Positions 1 to 7,890 of a stretch of DNA of 36,373 nucleotides are shown here, piece after piece. This stretch comes from Caballeronia glebae (GTDB taxonomy: Bacteria > Pseudomonadota > Gammaproteobacteria > Burkholderiales > Burkholderiaceae), in contig NZ_FCOJ02000068.1 of assembly GCF_001545035.1 (NCBI RefSeq), positions 1-36,373 on the forward strand, read 5' to 3'. Numbering within the stretch: the first letter of the stretch is position 1; each line of letters opens with the position of its first letter. The notes beneath the pieces are model-generated. The model was not told the DNA's origin. It searched no databases and saw only the letters and a program-made list of their open reading frames with translations. Both the position numbers and the translations under genes were made by a program.

Positions 1-110
1 CGACAGCACACCGGCTCAGCAACCGCTTGCCGCCTGACCGGGCCCCGCCTGGCAAACACCAGATTTGACAATAACTCGCGAATGGTAACGGCTACGGCCC
101 GTCTGCATCA

Positions 111-1352
111 GTGGCCGCGTCGAAGAACGGCATAAGCGCATCAGGCCTGACTCCTCATACGCCTCGTCTAGCGAACTCTTATTCGGTAACTCTTGCAAAC
201 AATCAATGCAACTACAACGCAGACGAAGGCATACAGTACGGCCTCCAATGTGGTATAGCGATTGTCGGCAACATCGCGATTGGCAACGGCGATCTAGGTA
301 TTGAAGGCGATACGTCTTTCGCTACGACGAAAACCGCCGAATCGATGGGTTTCGAGATTCCATCGCAAACGGTCCTCACTGGCAACTACATAGACGGCAG
401 AAAGGCGGACGGGACGCTCGGATTGGGTGGTATCGGCTTTTCCGGCGGCAATGAAGGCGTATGCATCATTTCGAACAATATCGTGCGCTGCGTCTCCGGA
501 AAGATGGGGATAGCCATCTCACAGAACGCGGGCGGCTACGTCCTCATAGAGGGCAACCTACTCGATCAATGTAACCCCGGCGCGAATCAGCATCAGATTC
601 AGGCGCGTGCGCAATATGTTAAGTTGGCGGGTAACGTTGTCGTCCGCCCCGGCGCGGACTATCCCCATAGCTTCGCTTTTCTGTATGGGACGATCCAAAC
701 GGCGATCATCGACGGAAACTATGCTGAAGCAATGCATTCGACAAGTATTAGTGTCGCTCCGTCAGCCGCAAGTTTATCGCTTTTGCGCGTTGCACATAAC
801 ACGTTCATGGGTTCGAGTGCGGGCGCCATCGCTTTCGCACCAGATAGAGCGTGCGCGGTGCAAACGGTGGATGTCTCGTCAAACCTGCTTCTGAACGTGA
901 ATGCGTCCGGGGCAAGCGACAAGCGGGCCATTACCATTAGGCCTTCGAGTTCGGACCTTACAGTCACTGTCGCGAAGCTATCTATCCGCGATAACACCGT
1001 AACTTATGCGGGCACAACCTTATATCCGGTCGGCATGTCGAATATGCAGGCGAGCGCCGTAGCAACGGCGGAAATCGTAAGAAACGATTTCGGCGCGCCC
1101 ACCATGCCTTATGGAAACCGATCGATCGACTCGAACGACGTTGTCGCTCCCTCCCAATTATTCGAGTCGTCAAACAATTTGCCCGGGCAGCGCGCTACGC
1201 GCGGCACTGCGCCGCCAACGGATGGAAGCTGGGCTATCGGAGACGCTGTGACGAACAGTAACCCAGCGTCGGCATCGAGTCCCGTTGTCGGATGGGTTTG
1301 CACGGCGGCGGGTACGCCGGGAACGTGGAAGTCATACGGCGCGCTTTCCTAG
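111..1352 (+). CDS. Tailspike-like right-handed beta-helix protein, 5' end missing or broken
   Basis: About 413 residues are read from a GTG. Repeated short Asn/Gly-rich turns (such as GNYIDG, SNNIVR, EGNLLD, AGNVVV, DGNYAE, DNTVTY) are what a parallel beta-helix of the pectate-lyase/tailspike type looks like. The last 45 residues (DGSWAIGDAV... VGWVCTAAGTPGTW) resemble the small C-terminal module seen at the end of many phage tail fibres, and a related ending (GWINTAPGAPGTW) closes the next gene. The GTG is probably not the true start: the same frame reads sensibly back to base 75, where a TAA at 72-74 blocks it, and frame 1 upstream (RFDNNS) joins well if one base is missing near 79-80. The N-terminal part would lie left of the window. 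The role as a receptor-binding or polysaccharide-degrading tail protein is inferred. Confidence 0.65.
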   Translation: MAASKNGISASGLTPHTPRLANSYSVTLANNQCNYNADEGIQYGLQCGIAIVGNIAIGNGDLGIEGDTSFATTKTAESMGFEIPSQTVLTGNYIDGRKADGTLGLGGIGFSGGNEGVCIISNNIVRCVSGKMGIAISQNAGGYVLIEGNLLDQCNPGANQHQIQARAQYVKLAGNVVVRPGADYPHSFAFLYGTIQTAIIDGNYAEAMHSTSISVAPSAASLSLLRVAHNTFMGSSAGAIAFAPDRACAVQTVDVSSNLLLNVNASGASDKRAITIRPSSSDLTVTVAKLSIRDNTVTYAGTTLYPVGMSNMQASAVATAEIVRNDFGAPTMPYGNRSIDSNDVVAPSQLFESSNNLPGQRATRGTAPPTDGSWAIGDAVTNSNPASASSPVVGWVCTAAGTPGTWKSYGALS

Positions 1353-1419
1353 CAGGCTGTTGAAATATCCCTTCGTGAACATGCTCGCGCTTATTCGGAA
1401 CCGCCAATGCGGTGAAGTG

Positions 1420-1707
1420 TTACGAACGAATTGACGCCGAATTTCCTTGATTCAGGTGCTGCACCGACGGTAATGGACATACCGACAAATCGGGCAGCAT
1501 CTGGACGCATTTCTGCGACCGCGTCCCGTTCGGCCGTTCCTTTTCCTTTGCGTCGATCTCGTACATGCTCGAAAACACTCCGCCCATACGCGTAAGGGCC
1601 TCGTTCAGATACAGTCGAATCGGTCGCAGAGGATGACTTTCCGAAATGGGGTCGTCCAGCCTGGACATCGTGAACATCGATTCGGTGTAGCCGTCCGCTC
1701 CGCGCAT
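1420..1707 (-). pseudogene. Truncated IS5/IS1182-type transposase, N-terminal part only
   Basis: The first 60 residues (MRGADGYTESMFTMSRLDD ... HPLRPIRLYLNEAL) are the conserved N-terminus of IS5/IS1182-type transposases, which usually run about 350-450 residues. After roughly residue 60 the reading frame no longer matches the family and stops at 95 residues, with no DDE catalytic residues left. It is read against the tailspike genes on either side and cannot encode an active transposase. Confidence 0.7.
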
Positions 1708-1743
1708 TGCTTCAGTCTCGGGGGTGTTCGATTCCTTGATTCA
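1443..1743. repeat. 12-bp direct repeat bracketing the IS remnant
   Basis: TTCCTTGATTCA occurs at 1443-1454 and again at 1732-1743, on the two sides of the surviving transposase fragment. It could mark the recombination that deleted the middle of the element or be an old target duplication; at 12 bp it is long for the latter. Confidence 0.4.
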
Positions 1744-1745
1744 AC

Positions 1746-2395
1746 GTTTCCCCCTTGCGCGCGGCCTGCCAACGAACGCGCATACGCATATGCTCCCGCT
1801 TACCGTTCTCAACTTATATGCTGCTGTTTGAGGACGCGCGAATTCGATTTTCTCCACAAGAACTCTTTACGGAGCACCCCGTCTGCGATCATCGGGCGAT
1901 TTTCTTGACTCGCCAGTCATGACTCGCCCGGAATTTCGGTAGGGGTCTGCAAATTCCGGCCGGACAAGTCAACGGTGGCGGGAACGCATCTTGGGGTCGC
2001 GGCCATTCTCAACAAACCGGACGTATGGACGAAATCGGCATTGCAGCCGATGAACCTATACGGGCTCGGTTGATATTATAAGAAACTAATCGTATGCAAT
2101 CCTAGTTAAACCGTAGCTAATAGTCGGCTATCCGCGTTCATGGCTATGCATGGGGGCGGGGTTTGGCGAGACCAGGAGCGATCACTCGTTGGTACGCGCA
2201 GCATGAAAGACGGAAGTGCGCTATAGTAATGTAAGTAGTCCACGATATATGGAGGCGAAGCACGGTGAGATGTATTGCGCTGTGCTATTTGGAGGGTTCG
2301 ACAGCCCTATCCTGTTTCACGCAATATCAACTGGTCCAGTGAGTCACGGACAGGAGATTTAGGCGTCGAGCGAAACAAAAGGAAGAGTCGCAAGC
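1746..2395. other. Gap of about 650 bp between tail genes
   Basis: No convincing gene is present. One stretch on the plus strand (1923-2081, between a TGA and a TAA) reads as about 52 codons with phage-like composition (AGQVNGGGNASWGRGHSQQT) but has no start codon and I cannot name it; it may be a leftover of a tail gene. From about 2070 the sequence turns AT-rich (GATATTATAAGAAACTAATC). The TATAGT at 2222-2227 could be a -10 box for the next gene, without a clear -35. Confidence 0.35.
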
Positions 2396-4252
2396 ATGGA
2401 CCGCTATCTAAAGGCGAACGCTTCAACTGTTGCGCCAACTGTGCCCGCCACGAACACGGGCGGCTACCCGCAGGACGGGAAACCCGAAAGCGATCTGGAC
2501 GGGTCGATTCCCGGCGCTTGGTGGTTCCACTCGATCACGGAAGAAATACGCGGCGCTATTTCAAAACTCGGCGGTGAACCTGATTGGACGAAGACCGACC
2601 AACTCGGCGCGGCGATCGCGGGCGCGATATCAACCGCGACAAACTACGCGACACAGTCACTTGCAACTGACCACGGAGCAAACAGCATCGGCTTTGTACA
2701 GGATGCTGATGGCGCAGTGAGCCTTACGGTCGCATCAGTGTTGCGCCGCAATTGGGTAACACCGCAGGAATTTGGCTGTAAATGCGATGGCTCGGACGAT
2801 ACGGCGAACTTCGTCGCCGCGTTGTCTTCCGGGAAGCCGGTGCATCACATTTTTGGCACGTTGGCGATCACAAACGCAATTGTCGTGGTCCCTTGTGAAT
2901 TTTATGTTGGTTCCCTTGCCACGATAAAACTGCTTCCTTCGACCGACTATCGGGCTGGTCTGATCCTGCAGGGCGTTCGGTCACGCGTTGTATGTGCCGG
3001 CTTGTTTGATGGCAATAGCGTCGGGCGCAGCTTGATCGAGACTAGCGCGAGCGCCGCCGACTCGCAAGTTTTCCTTTATAACGCAGCTAATGTGTCGAGT
3101 GTTGCCGCCTCACAAGCTTACGTGAGCGGATACGTGAATAGCGGTGCGCCGGGCATTGAATTCCATGTTACCGCACGCGATTTCTCGAATAAGGGCGGTC
3201 AACCTTCATCGCCGCGCGTCGCGACCATGCAAGCCAACGCTGACAGATTCCGTGGGAGCGTCAAGGGAACAAACGTTCATGGCGGATTTACGTGTCAGTG
3301 CGTAACGGGGCACATTGACCTCATCGATGTCTTCAACGCAGCCGACAACGGAATCTATCATTTAGCAGGCTCTTTGACGGTGGGAGACTTGATCTATCGA
3401 GGCTCGGAAGAGTCCGCCGTCAATGAAGCAAGCTTGTTTGTCGATCGCGCATTCTTGAGCGGAGGCATTACATCGATTGGCATACAAAACGCGACGAAGA
3501 CACACATTGGACTGTTGCAGATCGATGGCGATGCAGATCAGCCCAACGGCGCGTCATATGGGCCCACGGGCATTGTGCGACTGAGAACGGGTAACACGAA
3601 TGGCGGAGACCTCACTATCGGCGCGATCAAGGGGCGGATTCGGCCATACTGGTTGTTCGGCCTCGACGTAGGCGCAATGGGGCATATCGATATACAAAAC
3701 GTCGATCTCGAATTTCTATATGACCCTCGTGTAATGACAGCGGGTTTGACGTACTTCTGTCGACTGTCTGCTTGTGCATCGTACAAGCTTCGAAACTGGA
3801 ATGTGCGAATCATTGATATTAACGACGCTGCGCCCGCCGGATACTTTAAGGTCGACTTGACCAAGAATCCGATGCGTCAATGTTTTATCGAGGATGTTCG
3901 CTTCTATCTTTACAAAGCAGACGGCGTCACTCCCATCGACCCAGCAACTTACCTGCGTTTCTACGGAGCGGTGGCAAGCCCTACGTCGATTGTCGCGACG
4001 AAGGGCATGACGTGGGAATTCAATGCAGGAACGATGCGCGAAGCGACTTGGTTGGGCGGCGCTCTCAACGCAAACGACGTTGCATCGAGTGCTCCGACCG
4101 TTGGCACATGGGCGCGAGGCAAAGTCATTGCGAATGCAATGCCATTAGAAATGGGCGCGGCCGGGAGCAAGTATGTCGTAACCGGCTGGATCAACACCGC
4201 GCCTGGTGCGCCGGGTACTTGGCTCGCGCTACGTGCGCCAACCGGGAACTAG
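2396..4252 (+). CDS. Phage tail fibre/tailspike-like protein 1
   Basis: A 618-residue protein with the start fixed by AAAGGAAG a few bases upstream. Residues 1 to about 110 (TGGYPQDGKPESD, IPGAWWFHSITEEI, DWTKTDQLGAAI, GFVQDADGA) form a module repeated almost unchanged in the next gene and typical of the virion-attachment end of phage tail fibres. Next comes a pectate-lyase-like entry (VTPQEFGCKCDGSDDT) and then a long region rich in short beta strands, consistent with a beta-helix. The last 50 residues end in GWINTAPGAPGTW, matching the ending of the upstream gene. Base composition is less GC-rich than the chromosome after 10 kb, suggesting phage origin. The role, binding a surface glycan of a bacterial host, is inferred from the family; no catalytic residues could be assigned. 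Confidence 0.75.
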   Translation: MDRYLKANASTVAPTVPATNTGGYPQDGKPESDLDGSIPGAWWFHSITEEIRGAISKLGGEPDWTKTDQLGAAIAGAISTATNYATQSLATDHGANSIGFVQDADGAVSLTVASVLRRNWVTPQEFGCKCDGSDDTANFVAALSSGKPVHHIFGTLAITNAIVVVPCEFYVGSLATIKLLPSTDYRAGLILQGVRSRVVCAGLFDGNSVGRSLIETSASAADSQVFLYNAANVSSVAASQAYVSGYVNSGAPGIEFHVTARDFSNKGGQPSSPRVATMQANADRFRGSVKGTNVHGGFTCQCVTGHIDLIDVFNAADNGIYHLAGSLTVGDLIYRGSEESAVNEASLFVDRAFLSGGITSIGIQNATKTHIGLLQIDGDADQPNGASYGPTGIVRLRTGNTNGGDLTIGAIKGRIRPYWLFGLDVGAMGHIDIQNVDLEFLYDPRVMTAGLTYFCRLSACASYKLRNWNVRIIDINDAAPAGYFKVDLTKNPMRQCFIEDVRFYLYKADGVTPIDPATYLRFYGAVASPTSIVATKGMTWEFNAGTMREATWLGGALNANDVASSAPTVGTWARGKVIANAMPLEMGAAGSKYVVTGWINTAPGAPGTWLALRAPTGN

Positions 4253-4285
4253 CGCACTAGTCCTTCTCTTCTTTACTTGGTGTTT

Positions 4286-6169
4286 ATGGATCGTTATTGG
4301 AAGTCCAACACGGCGGCTAACGCGCCGATTACACCTGACACGAACGCGGGCGGGTTTCCGCAAGACGAAATGCCGTCAAGCGACGTGAAAGGCACGGTTC
4401 CGGGCGCATGGTGGTATCACAGCGTTACGGAAGAAATCCGAAATGCTATTGCCACGCTCGGTGGCGTGCCTGACTGGACAAAGACCGACCAACTTGGCGT
4501 GGCGATTTCCGGCGCGGTCGCCACGGCAACGAGTCAGACACAGCAGGCTTTCTCGGTGCCTAATGGCGCGGCGCTCGTCGGCTTCGTGCAAGCAGGTTCA
4601 GACGCCGCAGCGCGCACGGTGCAACTTAAGGTGCGCGAGTCGGTCAGCGTGGATGATTACTACCGGCCAGACCTTGGAGACGTCGATTACACGCAGGCTT
4701 TCGAGCGTGCAATGACGTACCTCACCTCTCGCGCCGGCGGCATCGTGCGCTGCCCGGGTTCGTTGTACCAAGCAGCGCAAATTGTGCTGCGTCGATACAT
4801 TCTAATTGAGGGCATGGGAGCGGGTGCGACCGAACTCATCCAAGCACCTGGCATGAATCGAGATTTCATCGTTTCTGAACACTTCGACGCTCTGACGGGG
4901 TCGGGCCGTACGGTTTCCGCCGACTCGCGTGTGCCTTCTTGGTTCGGCCTGAAGGACATTCGGATAAATGGCAATGGCGCGAGTCAAAACGGAGGCCGTG
5001 CTATTGCATGGTATGGGGCATCGATCTTGATGAAAGGCGATGTGCTGGTCTATGGCGCACACGACGACAACGTATATACCGAGTATGCGTCCGCGAGCGG
5101 CTCGGGTACATGGCGGCAACAAGAGGAGGGGCTAATTGATAACATCACGACGATGCGCAGCGTCAGCGGGTTTGGTTGGCGCAATCGCGGCCCACACAAC
5201 ACTGTCGTTCGCAGCATTATTGCAGGCTACAACGCCGGTGGCGGCTACATATCGGAGACGCTTGCAGGAAAATACGACGGTAACATCACGGAAATCGCTC
5301 ACTTACACACATACGCGAACGCAAACGGAAAGGGCGATGTCGGCGCCGTTATAGGCTCTACGACCGGGATCAATCATTGGATCATAGATGGCGACTATGG
5401 CGAAATTAGCGCATCGAATTGTCAGGTCAGCCGCGTAAAGATATTTAATGGCGGTCAAAGCCATGACGGACTGATCGTGTCAGGAAACTATAACAACGTG
5501 GCGGAACTACTCGGATACATGTACACGGGTACAAGCGGGCATAGCGTCGTAAGCATTTCGGGGATGGGAAATAACTTCGGCGCGACGAAGATGTTCGGTC
5601 AGCTCGGATCGCATACTGGTGTCACGATTACGGGTTCGGGTAACACGATCGAAGGGCTGTACGCGCGCGAGTGTGCGACCGGGCTTGATGTATCTGGAAG
5701 CCTTACCAAGGTTAGCGGCAAGATCATGCTGTCTCACGTTGCGGGTTTCAAGTACACGACTCCGACCGACCTTCACCGAGGGAAGAACTGCATTGAGCTT
5801 TCTATCTATACAACGCAAGGGACATACGTGACCGGCGACCGTCCCGCAGATCAACTCGATCACTTCGACATTAGCGGATCCGGTTTGGGTACTTCCGGTG
5901 GATGCCATGCAGAATTGCAAAGTGATCCGTTCCCACTCGACGTGACAACATCACAAAACCTAACGGTTGCTCATGGTCTGCTGTACACGCCGACACGCCA
6001 GTCGGTGTCACTCACCCTGCTAGAAAGCAGCCCGGCGGATTCCGCTTTCGTTGACGTGCGATTCAAGGTGATTAGCTGCGATGCGACTAACATTGCTGTT
6101 CGCGTCGTCGTTCCGGTTGCCGCCGCAGCTGGAACAAAGGCACGCATTGGCGTTCGAGTTTCCATCTGA
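4286..6169 (+). CDS. Phage tailspike-like protein 2 with the same N-terminal module
   Basis: A 627-residue protein. I start it at the ATG at 4286 because MDRYWKSN aligns with MDRYLKAN of the preceding gene; a TTG at 4277 is the longer option. Only 33 bases separate the genes and no strong ribosome binding site is visible, so translation may be coupled. Residues 1 to about 110 are the shared anchor (TNAGGFPQDE, VPGAWWYHSVTEEI, DWTKTDQLGVAI, GFVQAGSDA). The middle part, with GGIVRCPGSLYQAAQIVL and many Gly/Asn-rich turns (SGNYNNV, SGMGNNFGA, TGSGNTIEG), reads as a pectate-lyase-like beta-helix. The C-terminal 80 residues (NLTVAHGLLYTP ... IGVRVSI) are a beta-rich module different from the two upstream proteins. 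A polysaccharide-binding or depolymerising tailspike is the best guess. Confidence 0.75.
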   Translation: MDRYWKSNTAANAPITPDTNAGGFPQDEMPSSDVKGTVPGAWWYHSVTEEIRNAIATLGGVPDWTKTDQLGVAISGAVATATSQTQQAFSVPNGAALVGFVQAGSDAAARTVQLKVRESVSVDDYYRPDLGDVDYTQAFERAMTYLTSRAGGIVRCPGSLYQAAQIVLRRYILIEGMGAGATELIQAPGMNRDFIVSEHFDALTGSGRTVSADSRVPSWFGLKDIRINGNGASQNGGRAIAWYGASILMKGDVLVYGAHDDNVYTEYASASGSGTWRQQEEGLIDNITTMRSVSGFGWRNRGPHNTVVRSIIAGYNAGGGYISETLAGKYDGNITEIAHLHTYANANGKGDVGAVIGSTTGINHWIIDGDYGEISASNCQVSRVKIFNGGQSHDGLIVSGNYNNVAELLGYMYTGTSGHSVVSISGMGNNFGATKMFGQLGSHTGVTITGSGNTIEGLYARECATGLDVSGSLTKVSGKIMLSHVAGFKYTTPTDLHRGKNCIELSIYTTQGTYVTGDRPADQLDHFDISGSGLGTSGGCHAELQSDPFPLDVTTSQNLTVAHGLLYTPTRQSVSLTLLESSPADSAFVDVRFKVISCDATNIAVRVVVPVAAAAGTKARIGVRVSI

Positions 6170-6217
6170 CTCTAGCGAATCGGCCACACGCTCGCATCAT
6201 GTGTGTGATTCATAGAG

Positions 6218-6242
6218 ATCGTTTCATTTAGAATGAAGCGAT
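6218..6242 (+). terminator. Hairpin after the tailspike genes
   Basis: ATCGTTTCATT and AATGAAGCGAT form an 11-bp stem with one G-T pair and a three-base TAG loop, about 50 bases after the stop codon of the tailspike gene. No run of T follows, so it could be a weak terminator or a phage-derived structure. Confidence 0.4.
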
Positions 6243-6357
6243 GGAACGCGAGATTGCGACCTAATTTCGATGGATATTGCCGTATTGCGAGGCCGGCAAC
6301 GCCGGTCTATCGCCTCCCCAGATCGAGAGAATGGCTTCCAACGGAGAAATGGAAGTC

Positions 6358-6621
6358 ATGAAGAAGAGTCGATTCACGGAAGAACAGATGGTCACGATGC
6401 TGCGCGAGGCGGACAAGACGTCGGTCGCGGAGGTAGCCAAGAAGCACGGGATCAGCGAGCAGACGATCTACAACTGGCGTCAGCATTTCGGCGGGATAGA
6501 GGCGGCCGACGTGAAGCGTCTGAAGCAGCTTGAGCAGGAAAACGCGCGACTGAAGAAGATGGTGGCAGAGCGTGATCTCGAACTCGATGTGATGAGGGAG
6601 ATCAACGCAAAAAAGTGGTGA
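6358..6621 (+). CDS. IS407-group transposase OrfA
   Basis: An 87-residue protein, the usual OrfA length in this group. Residues 1-50 form the helix-turn-helix that binds the IS ends (KKSRFTEEQMVTML ... HGISEQTIYNW), followed by a leucine-zipper-like coil (LKQLEQENARLKKMVAERDL) used for multimerisation. I use the ATG at 6358 because MKKSRF is the family start; the frame is open further upstream. The A-AAA-AAG heptamer at 6609-6615 just before the stop is a classical -1 slippage site that fuses OrfA to OrfB into the active OrfAB transposase. Confidence 0.85.
   Translation: MKKSRFTEEQMVTMLREADKTSVAEVAKKHGISEQTIYNWRQHFGGIEAADVKRLKQLEQENARLKKMVAERDLELDVMREINAKKW
6609..6615 (+). promoter_or_regulatory. 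Programmed -1 frameshift heptamer of the IS
   Basis: AAAAAAG is read as A AAA AAG in the orfA frame. Slipping back by one base moves the ribosome to AAA AAA GTG GTG, which is the orfB frame. This is standard in IS3-family elements. Confidence 0.7.
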
Positions 6622-7468
6622 GCGTGCCCGCTCGCCGCCTGCAGGTTGCTTACGCAAAAGCGCGAGGCCTGTCGGAGCGGCGTGCGTGCGCGCTGATGTC
6701 GGTCGCGACGTCGGCGTTGCACTACCAGTCGAAGTTGGCCGAGCGTCACGCGCCGGTGTTGGCGGCGATGTGTGTTCTGTCGGCGCAGTATCCGCGCTGC
6801 CGTTACCGTCGCATCCAAATTTTTTTGGATCGACAAGGCCATCGGATGAGCGCCGACCGGGCTTGGCGGCTGTGGCGGCTCGCTGGACTGCAGGTGCCGC
6901 GCAAGCGCCCCCGGCGACGCGTGCCGATGCATCGGCCCCGGCCCCAGCCAGCTACGGCTGCACGGCATGTCTGGGCGTATGACTTCGTGTTCGATGCCTG
7001 CGCCAACGCTCAGCAGTTGAAGTGTCTGACTGTGATTGACGAATACACGCGCGAATGCCTGGCCATCGATGTGGCGGGTTCGATTCGCTCCGGACGGGTG
7101 ATCGAAGTGCTGTCACAACTGATCAGCCTGCATGGTGCGCCACGCTATGTGCGCTCGGACAACGGCCCGGAATTCGTTTCGCGCGCCATCCTGAAGTGGG
7201 CGGCACAGAACGGTATGGATATGGCACTGAGCGATCCCGGCAAGCCATGGCAGAACGGCGCGGATGAGAGTTTCAACGGCAAGTTCCGGGACGAATGCCT
7301 CAGTATGGAATGGTTTCGGACGCGCGTCGAAGCCAAGGTCGTAATCGAGCAATGGCGGCGCCGCTACAATGCCATTCGGCCGCATTCGAGTTGGCCTATC
7401 TAACACCCAACCAGTTCAAGCAGCGGTACTGTTCAATTGAAGCAACCCAGGCCGTTCTTCAAGATTGA
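6615..7468 (+). pseudogene. IS407-group transposase OrfB, frameshifted near the 3' end
   Basis: The integrase-type catalytic part is present: the first Asp in VWAYDFVFD, the second in RSDNGPEF and the Glu in ADESFNGKFRDECL, giving the DDE triad of the rve domain. The frame stops early at 7403 (RPHSSWPI). One T missing near 7390 explains this: the next frame continues as TPNQFKQRYCSIEATQAVLQ and stops at 7466-7468, which is the normal family ending. About 25 residues are thus lost. The DDE core is intact, so weak activity cannot be excluded, but the missing left terminal repeat argues against mobility. Confidence 0.8.
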
Positions 7469-7470
7469 AA

Positions 7471-7495
7471 CAGTCCGGAGAAACCAGGCGGGTCA
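7471..7495. repeat. Right terminal inverted repeat of the IS407-group element
   Basis: Begins CAGTCCGGAGAAACCAGG and ends in GGGTCA. It has the layout of IS407-group right ends and directly precedes the start of readable glycosyltransferase-like sequence. Confidence 0.5.
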
Positions 7496-7707
7496 TCGGA
7501 GCGGGGCAGATACGCACTACGCTTTATTCGACACCATGTTTGACCCAGATTCTTTGACATACTTGTCGGAAGACTATACGTTTTGCCGTCTCGTCCGAAG
7601 CCTGGGAATCAGACCTCTTGTCGATTTTGCACTCTAATCTCGCCCATCAAGGTATCGCAATATATACGGGCGACTTGCAACGAAGTCTGTCACTTAGGAA
7701 GGTCTAA
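7496..7707 (+). pseudogene. C-terminal remnant of a glycosyltransferase-like protein
   Basis: Directly after the IS end the plus strand reads ALFDTMFDPDSLTYLSEDY and TFCR, a motif I associate with the C-terminal part of a glycosyltransferase-like family found in bacteria and phages (DTMxD ... YLSEDYxFCRRW). The frame stops at 7635-7637, but the next frame continues the family pattern (NLAHQGIAIYTGDLQRSL) to a stop at 7705-7707. The upstream catalytic part is absent, and the IS insertion is the likely cause. This is a dead fragment of about 70 codons; the family assignment is from memory. Confidence 0.55.
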
Positions 7708-7890
7708 TTCTGGCATCTTGATTATGTCGACAAGGATGAAGATGTCTGGCGCGGCTGTGGGCTCAGGGTCACGATATCGAACAATCGCACGATCGCTGAA
7801 TTGCTCGCCTTCGCCTATAGAAATGATCTCGCAAACTCGGACTGTCAGGTAAGTGGGACGACCGGGGCTTGCACCGCGCCGTCGCACCAC
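7690..7890 (-). CDS. Short unidentified reading frame, possibly a gene remnant
   Basis: A 66-codon frame overlaps the 3' end of the glycosyltransferase gene next to it, in a different frame. The part outside the overlap reads like real protein (RVCEIISIGEGEQFSDRAIV, then PDIFILVDIIKMPEL) and has no low-complexity GC-type residues. I do not recognise a family. It could be a short downstream gene coupled to the glycosyltransferase or the tail of a lost gene; the call is weak. Confidence 0.2.
   Translation of the reverse strand: MVRRRGASPGRPTYLTVRVCEIISIGEGEQFSDRAIVRYRDPEPTAAPDIFILVDIIKMPELDLPK

Larger units (their letters stand above)
1353..1745 (-). mobile_element. Remnant of an IS5/IS1182-type insertion sequence
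   Basis: The 3' edge, read on the minus strand, ends in ATATTTCAACAGCCTG directly beside the stop codon of the tailspike-like gene. That resembles the terminal ends of many IS5/IS1182 elements in Burkholderiaceae. Inside lies only the first third of a transposase, so most of the element has been deleted. A matching inverted repeat at the other end was not found by eye; the right limit is therefore approximate. Confidence 0.5.
6330..7495 (+). mobile_element. IS407-group (IS3 family) insertion sequence, damaged
   Basis: The element carries the usual two overlapping reading frames orfA and orfB. The right end matches the IS407-group pattern (GTCCGGAGAAACCAGGCGGG, then TCA) and is placed at 7495. 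The inverted copy expected on the left, TGACCCGCCTGGTTTC, is not found between the tailspike stop and orfA, so the left end seems lost and the left coordinate is approximate. With a frameshift in orfB as well, the element is probably immobile. Confidence 0.65.

Noticed and set aside
1633..1908. 91-codon plus-strand frame over the IS remnant
   Set aside because: Antisense to the recognisable transposase fragment, with no protein-like features.
111..6169. Complete prophage or tailocin
   Set aside because: Only tailspike-like genes are in the window; no capsid, sheath, baseplate, lysis or integrase gene was seen.
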